In this document: positions 1-11,500 of the stretch, piece by piece | Layout: every line of letters begins with the position of its first letter | Numbering within the stretch: position 1 is the first letter of the stretch | Assembly: GCA_004794785.1 (NCBI GenBank) | Contig: SJOL01002940.1 | Coordinates: forward strand, 50,125-114,124 | Length of the DNA stretch: 64,000 nucleotides | From: Opisthorchis felineus | Taxonomy: Eukaryota > Platyhelminthes > Trematoda > Opisthorchiida > Opisthorchiidae | Reading direction: 5' to 3' | Program-made: the position numbers and the translations under genes | The notes under the pieces: model-generated | The model's database searches: none | Seen by the model: only the letters and a program-made list of their open reading frames with translations | Told to the model about the DNA's origin: nothing

Positions 1-1715
1 TTCATGTTCTTCAAATAAATGTGCTGCAGAATATTGGAAAATTCCTCGGTGTCAGGAATATTTTCCGAATTGAAGTATTTTTAGAAGCCTTTGTGTAATG
101 CGAAAAATGGAGATTCATTTGGATCTCCCGTTAACACCAACTCTGATCACGAGTGAGTGTTTCACTCCAGGTGATTCCAATCCGATGTTCGATTGCGCAG
201 TAATGTTGACAAAAGTTCGGGACGGAACCCATCGAGCGGACTGTAAAATGGGAAGATGTATAATCCATAACGCTGGCTTTTCAACCGAAATCTACGCCCT
301 TCCGTTTGGTAAATTTTAGCTATATTGAATCCATGGGAAAAGGTTACCTATATTTCACTATTCCCACCTAGCCTTGAAATTTCTCAGGCAAGGAACTGTC
401 AGTAATTACTACAGTTTACGTCTGTTTTGGCCGCCTCTATTAGGAAAAAAAACTTTTATCAGCTAAGGCCTCAGTATCATTGTCGATGCCAGAACACTCA
501 TGTTATGCTGTCGATGAGGATACCGAATATATGCAGTTCAGTTAAGTGTGGTTTAGTGTCCCCTGGGCGTGCGGTGTAAATACACTGCTTATAAGCTAAC
601 GACAGAGTTCATAGGCCATAGTATACAAGGTTGCAGACTGTGCCTCCTCTAAAGGCTCGTTAATCGCTCGGGCACAACGGATGTCCGTCTTCTACTGCGA
701 AGCTTGACTTACGGTTCATTCATAGTTAGAAGCTCATTTCAGGCCTTGGTTCATGTACATCTTCCCTTGCCTTGATAATCGTCCATTAACTGCAAATTCT
801 ATCTAACCGTTAATTCATTTTTGACGACAGTCGGCCGATCAACCCCGGTTACTCTGTCTCTCAAAATTTCCTCCGATTTCTTTCATTTATCCCTTTAGTC
901 AGTGGACTGGAAGTTGTTCCACCCCAACAGAGTCCTAAACTGTACTTGATAGTTCCCTCAGTAGCACTTTTTGTGGCCCAATTCGACCTACTTAGCCGTC
1001 TGGAAGTGAGACTCACAAAGATGGCAAAACAACCCTCTAGATTTTCACCTCTTGGAAGAATCACTGCAAGTCGCGAAGTCTAAGTACTCCTCTTCGTACA
1101 ACCGGAACACAGAGATCTAATCCATGCAACCTTCCGTAATCAAACATCACCGCATAGGAGGGGACAGATATCTGTCTCCACCATGAGTCAACACCTCACT
1201 GTATTGAAAACTAGGTGCCGAACTTTCATATGAATACCGAAAACGCATTGCGCACCTCGCAGCACAATACGTGGCATACGGCATTCGCAACCGGTCGCTT
1301 TTCTCCAAATGGTTTCGGTGAACGGCGATAACAGTTAGAGAGAAATTCCCTCTGCAACAGCCAACAAGCACTCAGCAAACTGTTGAGATCGCAGGTTTGC
1401 ACACTACATAACCGTCACACCCGCATCAAGTCCTACGATTTTCGCCTTGAGTACTGTCGAAATGTTTACGGTTACCACACTGTACAACACAAATACTAGA
1501 GGTGTGCAGTCATGTTGCGAAGCTTGCTCGCGAAAATTCTGATCCAGCCTATTATTTCACATGTTCATCTATGTCAAGTATCGAGTGTATAATATAGACG
1601 CAGAAAAACAGTAACGTAGAAACATGTGGATGCAGCAGAAACCCCCGTCTTCAGCGATGGCTACATATACGGTGGCTGTCAGCCAGTTTGTTTAGCGCTA
1701 CTTGATACATTTGGT

Positions 1716-1757
1716 AAATGAATGAATGAATGAATTAATTAATTAATTAAATGAATT
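1716..1757. repeat. AATG / AATT microsatellite
   Basis: Four units of aatg are followed by four units of ttaa/aatt. Confidence 0.9.
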
Positions 1758-2119
1758 AGTCTCAGGTTTTGGAAAGAAGCAAACCAATAATTGTTCGGAT
1801 CATAAAATAATTCATTCTAAGAGAAAAATGGGCACAAACGAACATATGTTCCCATGCACGAACTTTCGTCGAAGTCCCAACGACCTATTTCATGGTTAGC
1901 GGTATTTATTCTCACTCTCGCTCCACAAAGATCAGTGATCCTTTTGAAATGGGAGGTTTTGGTCATCCAGATGACTACCCTGCTTCAGACAAGGTACTCC
2001 ATTAAAAGCTTTAGCATTCCAGACACAGTTGCATCCCACTGGCATGATCGATTTTTGTTTCAGACAGTCCACCTCAAATCGATTTTTGTGCCCATTTGAC
2101 GATCTACCTATATCTTGAG

Positions 2120-2125
2120 TTTATT
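2120..2125 (-). terminator. Candidate poly(A) signal
   Basis: AATAAA on the minus strand, about 360 bases after the stop codon. A second AATAAA lies at 1905-1910. Transcript data are needed to choose between them. Confidence 0.35.
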
Positions 2126-2487
2126 CGACATGAGGAACAAATATCGGAAACGTGTACTCATTGAAGGATATCTCTACACATTCATTCTCGATGTAATCCA
2201 GATCATTTGGCTATTGCAAAACGGGGTTATAAGAATATTCCAGACGCTCGTACGGAAATGATGAACAAAACGAGATGAGACATCAAGTTGAGCACGGAAA
2301 CCAAACGGGTTTACGGATTGAGCGATTATGAATACAGAATTGATGAGTGCGCTTCAGCGGCGGATGACAGAAAACCAAACACCAGTTCCACTCATGTCAG
2401 TCAAGTCTATATACACATATAAGGATTTCAGCCTCCGAAAACCGCTATATAAAGTACAACAAATCATGGGGCTTTATAGAGCATCGG

Positions 2488-2731
2488 TCAAATCCTGACT
2501 TCATTCACAGCAGTAGAAAGAGTGAGTTGCTGGTCCTCAGCGGCCCCAAGTAGACAATGTAGTGCTTTTGTGCTCTGAAACGCCCCCGCGACTTCCATCT
2601 CCAAATTCTTGCTGGCATTTGATAGGCGCAACTCGCCATTCAGGTTGGACAATGGAGAGAAAAAGACCGAGGACCATAAGAGGGACAAGTTTCCTTTATC
2701 CATCTTATTCACATCGCTATACCGCATGACG
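2488..2731 (-). CDS. BCR/ABR-like: Last RhoGAP exon and C-terminus with stop codon
   Basis: The acceptor ctctttgctttatcaacag opens an exon that enters in phase 2 and runs to a TGA at 2488-2490. It contains [20 protein letters not shown], the conserved N-K-M-x-x-x-N-L-A-x-x-F-x-P helix. The second asparagine is a catalytic-site residue of RhoGAPs. The usual V-F-G-P has become V-F-F-S-P. A short tail ends VNEVRI. The S-T-E-V PDZ-binding end of BCR is therefore not conserved. Confidence 0.93.
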
Positions 2732-5532
2732 CTGTTGATAAAGCAAAGAGAGGAACGAAGCTTGGTTGTTCGTCAAAAGTCACCGTGGAATAGTGCGCAC
2801 AGAAGAAGCAGTGGACAACTCAAACGACCATTCTCTTGTTTCGTTAGCTGACCAAGCTCGTTCAGAGTCAGCGATAGTCAAGATTAGTTACTATCAAGCA
2901 ATATGTCCCTCTGGTTTGCTCTCCAGTACCCGTAACTAATGATCTCTGTCAGGAAAACCTTATCTATGTATTGTGGCGCCTGTTCACGGATTCTACAGGA
3001 AACTACGTCAAGTTTGGCGCGTTCTCTCGCTAACAGGATTACATCAGTATTATTAGTTTCTTTTATGAAAATATACTGCGAAATCTCGAATATCGTACCA
3101 ACTAAACCATGAGGCGGCCTTTGGGCAGCACATTCAGTTGGAGAATATCATAAACGAGAGATTCAGTTGAGTCTCCCGTGAAAACCTAGTCGATATGCAA
3201 ATAAGTGTTTTTGTCAAGATCTGTCCAATTTCGGTTCAATTAGAACATAAGGTTGACGGGAACTCGGGGACTGCGCCTACCTGATGAGTCCAAAGTAGGG
3301 TGAAGCCTTCCGTGAGCAGCCGAAGATTTCGCAGCAATCTTGCTATTAGTTTCCTCCATGAAAATGGAGCAGTATCAGTTCAGAGGTGATTCATTTCTAC
3401 GAAAATACTCCCAAGGAAGTGTAAACACAACCAGTTTACTAAATTTGAGAATCCCAATTAAACCGCACAACTGCTGCCGGAAGATCGGATTTGACAAAAC
3501 TATACTATACATATGAGATTGTTGAACGTGGTTTACAACGATTCGTAAAGCCATTGGATCAAAACAACGAAGTGCACAGATACTGATACAATCTTCAAAA
3601 GAACAACGTAACTGGCGAGGTTTTAGTTGTGGACTGAGGCATTTAATGTAGTTAAACATGTAAACATTTTCCTAATATTTATTTGGGGGATGCGTTGGTT
3701 TATTTTCTAACCAGATTACGAATAGTACCCTTGGCAAGTTTGACTGTGTTTATCTGAGGTATATTATAGTCCGATAAAATTTTCTATTGGGGTAGGAAGT
3801 GACATTATGAAACATCAGAATCGATTGAAATAAAAATCCAACTTACGTGAGTAAATGTGATAACATATGAATTAGGGTGTCTCGGTTAGCCCGAGGAAGT
3901 CCATCAAGCCAGTTTTGCATTTCTTGAGTTCTGGCCGATCCTTCAGGAAGCTCTGAAGGCGAAGTGCCAAAACGGAGTAATTTAGTGGAAGGGGATACAC
4001 GGACCCTTTCTCTATGATTTACTGAGTAAGCGGGTTTTTCCTCGATTTCTGTTGAATAAACTTTTTTCAAGTCGGTTCATTTTGTCCGGAATCGCTCTGA
4101 GAACAAGATCTAACAACATAAAGATCGATTATTCGTTAAAGGCTGTCAGCTTGGTCTCGTGCTTACAGAAAACTTGAACTCAGTCGTAAGCGTTTTCCAA
4201 TTTGTCACGACTGAGGCGTAACTACGCACGTAGAAAAGAAAATACTCCCCGATTGCAATGCTGAAAAGCCGAAGAGCACTGTACAACTGTATGATCCTTA
4301 TTGGAAATCATCAGTGGTGCGCATTTCACGAATGTCCAGGGGGATCCGGTGCTATGTTCTGTCTAACAGCTGATCAATCACACTGCTGATCAGACACGCA
4401 GACATCAACTGGGAGTATATTTTGTTCATTTTTACAGCAGGAAGTTCTTCCATACTGATGTCTTTTGCTAAAGGAACTCATCCTGTTCTGCTACTTATTC
4501 GAAATGACATTTAAGTTTGTGCTGAAGTAAACTTGCCTTAGACAACAGAGCGAACCACGTCATCGTTCACATGACCACTAAACTTCAATCCTTTCAACAG
4601 CATAACTCGAAATTAGTAGTGACTGGTTGGTCCACGGCTTTCAGCTTAGAAAGCCTATACAGTTCGTGAATGACCAAAGTAATTTTCACTGAGCTTTTTG
4701 AGAAGTGAAGTTGTCCTTAAACGTCTTGACCCTATCCACATTTACTGCTTATATATAAACCTGCAACGGAAAAATGTGCGGTGCCCTAGCCCCCGATGGC
4801 GACAAGATTTGGTCAGGCAAACTAAGCCCAGAACCATGGAGAGTGGCTCAGGCCTTATATGGTTGAAGAAGTATTCACTTCCTGCCATTGCTTCATTTGA
4901 AGACTGAGAGAAAGGAGGTATTAGGAGAACCAGATCCGAAAGTAACTGGACTACACAACTGCCAATGGAATAAGCGTTTTCGTTGGGACAGATTTAATTG
5001 GTTGCTCTTCATTTGCCCTTGACAGATGAGTTCTATTTTTAGTATCACTTTTGGTTCCGCCTAGAACTTTCCACGTGCGCTTCATAGACAGCCCGTTTTC
5101 GGCTGCACATGACACGCATGTACGCGTCAGTGTTCAATAGACCAGCTGATTCCCCCGTTCATTGGCTTTCTTGTTTGGCTAAGCGCATCAGGCTATCATG
5201 CGGCTATCCATACTCGGGTTCACGGTATTAAGAAGGCATTGAGAAAATTGTGGTCCACAACAATCGGTTGGAAGCTTTCACTCAGAAGCTGTTGCTCTAA
5301 GTAAAGCTGGAGTTGTAAATCCCACCGGAAATGGTGGGATGAAGAAGTTTTGTTTACAAGAAGACTAAACGGTTAACTAAACCTTTGATCATCATTCGGT
5401 TTTCAGCACAGCCTCGCCTCCGGTCATCCTCAGGAGAACAGGTCTATGAACAGTTTTCTATTTGAGTTGCTATTCTACGTTACTGAACAAACTGATTGTT
5501 CTCGGATCAACACCTAGCCACACACAGTTTAC

Positions 5533-5572
<40 letters not shown>

Positions 5573-8500
5573 GTTTGAAAAAGGTAGTGAAAACAACAAG
5601 GCTGCGAGATAACTTCATTTCATACACTCTCATCCGCGCAAAGAAATGTATAATACAGTGTGCGCATGAATCATGAATCTTTGGGATAGATCAGCCCTCA
5701 TTACCTTGTGGGTTAGGCCTTGAAGTCAGAGGCTGCGGTTAAATAAATCGAAACAATTCTTTACTTCTAAACTTAGCAAGAAAGACTGCATCTCCAGGCA
5801 CAGGACGCATACCTTGAAAGAAAAGAAGACGAGTCTTTTGCGACTTGGAAAGTGGAACGTGAGGACTCCCCTGGATAAGGATGGAGGAGATAGGACTAAA
5901 AGGCTAACTGTTGTTGTAAAACTACTCAAACCCCATAGGTTGGACCTCAATGAACTAAGTGAGATCCGACTTGCGGACCAGGAAAGCCACTAGAGGCTGG
6001 CTATGGTGACACATTTTACTGGATCGCGACAACATTAGGAAGTGTGGATTTCCAAGCGGACAAAGTTCAGCTGACTGAGACCATTCCACAAATTTAGGCA
6101 AACTCTCATGAACGGAAGGTGTACTTCTTCTCGATAGATCGGCTGGTTACTCTTCACAAATTGCGCTGTTTGGGCCATGTATTTCGTATGCCAGAGGACC
6201 CTTTATCTCTTCGCACAGCCTCGTATCGGATGGAGACTATCCAGGGTCGGTCAGTCCGTGATTTGACAACGGAGCATGAACACCCTTACCAGTCGACGCA
6301 ATCCCCTTTGTAACTGCTATGTACCCTGGGGGGACCCAGGGACGAGACAAACAAATAGTGGTTCTGACCGATCTGTCTGTGCCACGCAACCAATGGCGGT
6401 CTTGCATCAAAGCTATCGCCTTCACTGTGTAGCTCTCACTTCCTGGTACAAGCAGACCCATTTGTCGTCAATGGCTAGATTGGACAGTCGCATCCAACAC
6501 GCGCCCCTCATTTGCTCATTCTCCTAATTTTTGGTGAACGAAGTTGTAGCAGTTGGAAACACTGCACTTCTGTGCACGGCTTGTGAGCTAAAAGACTGAA
6601 CTGGAATGAGCCAACAGATCTACAGAGCGTTTTTGACTTCACCGAAGCCTCTGAACCAGTCAGAAGAGAAACATTGGGTCGTCTAACAATAACTTGTTTG
6701 TCTGGACAGTTTCGTCAACTTCAAGGAGCGTTTCACACTGAAGAGCAAGCCCGGGTTTCTCGACCGATTTTCCCGGGCGATTTCAAAATCGATATCAGAA
6801 TAGAGCACGGTTGAGTTTTTTTAGCCCCTATTCAACAACCATCCGTGGGGTGACACTCCACTGTTGCAACAGTCGTATATCGATTCAATAAAGGTTAGAT
6901 AGCTATTTATTCAAGTCGAGAGGATTTTCGGAGAGAGAGACTCCCAAGTACACTGCCACTTCAATGAGGCCTGTGGACGACTGCGCCTTATTTTCACATT
7001 CTGAAGCGGAATTACAATGACTAGCTACGGTTTTGGGGTTCAGCAGCATCTAGCTTTGTTTTGAATGTGAATTTTTGTAGAACATTTATCTTGTACGTGC
7101 GAGCGCCAGCGGTTCAACATAAAATATCAAGTATTCAACTGAGTAGTTTTGAGATGGCGTGCTACACGGGGTTTTGTAGTGCTGGCGGCAGCACACCGCC
7201 TTCAGAACTGACAGCTGATAATGGGGTAGACGCAGGAATTACAAAACTCAGCAAGGCATTTAACCGCCCTAAGAAACGCCACCAGTATGATCATCACTTG
7301 CGCATAGAACCAGGACTACAGCTCTCTTCGCTACTACGCAAGCCAGGGTAATCTGGGTACCACATAGGCAAATTATCCACGATTTTTGTCAGATTTAACT
7401 TTCAGTATATGCTCACAATCCTTCAGAAAAGATGGGATGACCGAAACTCAAACACCGAAGTCCTTCGTAATGTTGGAGGTCAGTGCACCTCCGCTGGCTG
7501 GGCGGCTTGAAAAGAATGGCCGAAACTCGCATCCCAAATAAACGGTCAGAATAAGAATGGAGTTCGAAATCTGGGAACGTCTTCTGTGGCATCCTTCGGG
7601 TACGTTTTGAAAACTGTAACATGCATTCCAGATCATGAAAGGATCTGGTACTCGAAAGAACCGTCTGAATTACGGCTATCCACACGGGCATGCAAAGCTT
7701 TAAGGGGCGAGAGTCGGTGGCACTCCCACGCTTCACAGTCGTCCTGTTAACTAGCGAATCCGATTCGGATGCCAGCCGTTTTTAAATAAATAAATATAAA
7801 TATATAAACATCGATGCAAATAATATCTACTGTCCTGACAATGCTGACCTACTGAAAAGTGTGAAACAATCTTTGAACTCCGATATTCATTATTATTATT
7901 CACCCCCCCCCCTCCAAGGTGAACACTCACCAACAAGCTGCATGAGTTTCATAGATCCTTGGGTTGTAATTAAGCCATCAGGGATTTCTCGGAAAAACTG
8001 CTTTAGTAAGCTGGCTACAACGAAAATATCCGTAGTTGCCAATCGTCTCATTGCTTCCTCTTGATCTGAAATGAGAATTAACACGAAATATTTACCCACA
8101 GTAGACAAACTGGTTTCGTTTGAAAACCGATCTGCCAGAGTTTAACCAACCTTGGTCGAAAATGTCTTTGAGCGCTTGAATCTCGTTGTTGGAGCCACAA
8201 ATTCGATAAATGCCAACTTCTCGTAATCCCCGGCGGGAGACCTCATCCGTACAGGCCAGGACGAGTTTGGGAACTCTTGGTCTGTATCCAGCTTGGCTTT
8301 TCTCGCCACTCAAATCGTAATCCCGTCTGAAGAGAATAGTGTTTCATAGAAACAATCAAGGTGTAACTGCTGGAAGGTAGTTACATGCGACAATAGACAA
8401 AAAGTTATCCTGCGTGTATTAATCAGCACACGACCTATAGCGCCCAATAAATTAACGGTGTGTTTTCCTGCGGTGACGGAAGTTACGGTCACTGACCCGC

Positions 8501-11500
8501 ACAACAGGCTCGTTCGGATTGATGTGGGAAGTGCCCATGGACCAAAGTGTCCAAAACCGCCGCGTTCAAAAACAGACAATGAGAATGCAAATTGAACAAG
8601 ACCGGAAGTGAACTGAAAGATGTTGCAGCTGAATGAAAGGGAGCTAGAAAGATGCAGAAATTGGGTAATCTTGTGGATCATACAGCTGGCACAACGACGG
8701 TAACGCTGCACCCTGTTTGCATCAGCATGACCTGCACTCACATCTACCATAACATTACTGAAACTCCAACACCGAGGTCTTCAATAACCTTATCTTCAGA
8801 CCCAGGTGGAACATCTAGTCTTACACAAAGTGTTCGAAGCTCATTCGCCAGTTAGAATCTATCACTGAAACCGGTATGCACGACACCTTCTGTCTGTTTT
8901 CATGATCCATGTTTGCTAACAGTAGTTTAGAAGACATTTTCTGATAGTCAGTTTTAGGGTTTTATGGCACCAAACTCCAAACTTTAGTAACGCAAGAGCA
9001 AATCAGGTGTGTGCTTGTTAGCTGCGCCTCGGTACTTGGCTAGTACTTGGCCGAGGTTCTGGACAGCACAATTTGTTTCGCCGTCCTAATGAAAATCAAC
9101 TGCCAAGGTCGATTTTCCCACAAGGTTTGTGAATAGCCTGTTGAGAGAAAAGTTGTTGTAACGAGGATCCCTCCGTGTGCTCTGGATATCACAGATGTTT
9201 CACAAAACAAAAAACCGCACCTTACTTCACCTGAGAGTCATTTTTCACCGAGACAATTAGACCTACTGAGAATGGACAGTGGATTTTGAACCTAAAAACA
9301 CACCCAGGATTTTGATTCATCGCAAAAGACTGTCGGTGCTATATTTACTCACGGTTTATTCCTCTGGAGTTACCATCCCTAGGAGACTCCGGCGCTCAGA
9401 AGGGACCACTCTGAATGACCCTTTGAAGCCGAAGAGATCTTCTCGCTAGGATCCCGACTGGTGAAAAATATGCGTTAGAGTGGTCTTTATGATGCCAAAC
9501 ACCTGCCGTCAAACTAATCGTCTAGAGTGTTCATAAGTGCGAACGTATAGGTGATTTTTTCGTGAAGGAAAACTGAAAACCCTTCAACAGCCCACGACGG
9601 GTTTCGCCCTTCCTGGGGCTATTCAGGTGGGCCCAGTCCCCCAGTTTCCGTCTACCTCATGTTCTACTTGAAACCAAATTGCCCGGAATTAGCGAAATAC
9701 ACTCATTTGCAGAACCTGTTTGTACTCGAAGTACGTCTATAATGACGTCATCCCTTCTCCAACGACCAGAAGCTGCTTCCTTCTTTCCAGAAAAGTTTGG
9801 AAAACAATCCGTAGATTTGTTGCTGGGCAAAGTTTCGTCTTTGACAAAACAAATCTCGTCCAACCTCGTAAACTAGTCGCTTGGCTTGACGAAGTTTTTG
9901 CGTTTTCCAACTAACTGAGTAAACCTGCTTCATTTTGTTCCAGTAATTTTTTTCAAATACTTAGATGTATAAAACACTTTTTTGGCCCCAATAATCCAGC
10001 TTTCCCAGAACCTAAGGCTTTCCCAAGGCAATGGAAGGCTAGTCACAAATTCAAGCTGTTTACACAAGTTGGGTTTGTGGCATCGAGTCGCTGTCGCTTC
10101 AGCAAAGTGCAATCGACAGTTGTTTTTCTGAACAACTCTCTTGGTTTTTGCACTCGATGCAATCCAGCAAGTGGTGAGGGATTGCGCTGGACGGGACTAT
10201 CAAGCTAGTAAGTGCTGAGTTCTCTGGAACATGCTGAGAAATCCTTGTAGATAATCGTCTCTCGGTTCTTCCGACGTACTTGCTACCGTGGGCACATCGA
10301 AAAGGTATACACAGGGGGAGATAACAAAAGACTCTGGTGCGTCTAGGTTGGTACTAAATAGCTTGAAATTCCATCCAGCGCAATTTCTCACTACTTGCTG
10401 GGTTGCAACGGGTGAAAAGAACCAAGAGAATTTTGGAGTTCCGGGCCAAACTCGGTTCGGGTCTTGCTAAGCAAAATGAGTGCCATGCAGTGTATAATAT
10501 GGAAATTTTAAAGACAGACAGCGTAGTGGAATAAGTTGTTATAATACAAAGTTTCAGTTGGCCTGGACAAATTTCTTTGAGGATTTCTACAATCAACTGA
10601 ATACGAATCAGGTCCGCTGTCATGTCTTCTGATTGGTGTATTCTTGAGATCAGTTGGCAGTCAGATGCGACCAGTGTGCGTGGGAGGCACATCCCAGTCG
10701 AAATGCACAATCACGCGTAGACACACTCGGAGCTAACACACACGCATCCAACCTGGTCGCACATGACTGCCAACTGATCTCAGGAATACACCAATCAAAG
10801 GACGTGATAGCAGACCCAAATAAACCTGCACTTGACTGGTATTCAGCTGATTGTAGAAATCCTTGGAAAAGGTTGCCCATGCCAACCGAAACGTCGGATT
10901 AGAACACTTAGCTGTTTGGACTTTAAAGTTCCCATAATAAAGGCAAAAGAGTTGTTCAAATGTCAGGAAAACAACCATCGATTACGCTGAAGAGGCCGCG
11001 ACTGGACGCCACAAGCCCAATTAGTGTAAGCAACTGGAATTTGTGGCTAGGTTTGCCTTGCCTTGGTAAGGCCGACATTGAATCACTGTACAGCCTTAGC
11101 ACTTTTGTCCAGCCTGTTCCGGGTGCTGATGAACTTTGCTCACTGCAATAATTCCACTGACCTGTGTGTCTGTCCGTTATCCTGCCATAATCTTGACCTT
11201 GACAGTATGTAAACAGCTGACGAGGTAGGCGAACTAGCTGATTTCTGTCTATTCTGTTACGGTGCTTCTCGTTGTCATTTCGAGCCGTTGATCAAGGCAT
11301 TCCTAGCACAGTTGATTTCTCGGGGAAGGTTCACTTACTGATCATGATGGGGTTGTGGAAATGGTACAAACACCCGTTTATGACTCACTTCCGTGTGGCT
11401 CATTCAGACCCCGCAACCAGGCTTGCTCGACCAAGAGAGACATGTAACAATGGACCAAAGCGAATTATTGTATGTTTTTATGTATTAAAAATAGTCGGGC

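Larger units (their letters stand above)
1..2487. other. 3' untranslated and downstream sequence
   Basis: The part next to 2487 is presumably 3' UTR. No further coding exon was recognised on either strand. It includes a tetranucleotide repeat at 1716-1757. Confidence 0.45.
4049..7930. other. Intron in the RhoGAP-coding region
   Basis: It contains a family-2 copy (4.24-4.40 kb), a TA microsatellite (5.54-5.57 kb), an internally deleted LINE (5.8-6.26 kb) and a C-run near 7.90 kb. A minus open frame at 7.41-7.74 kb was not accepted. Confidence 0.5.
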
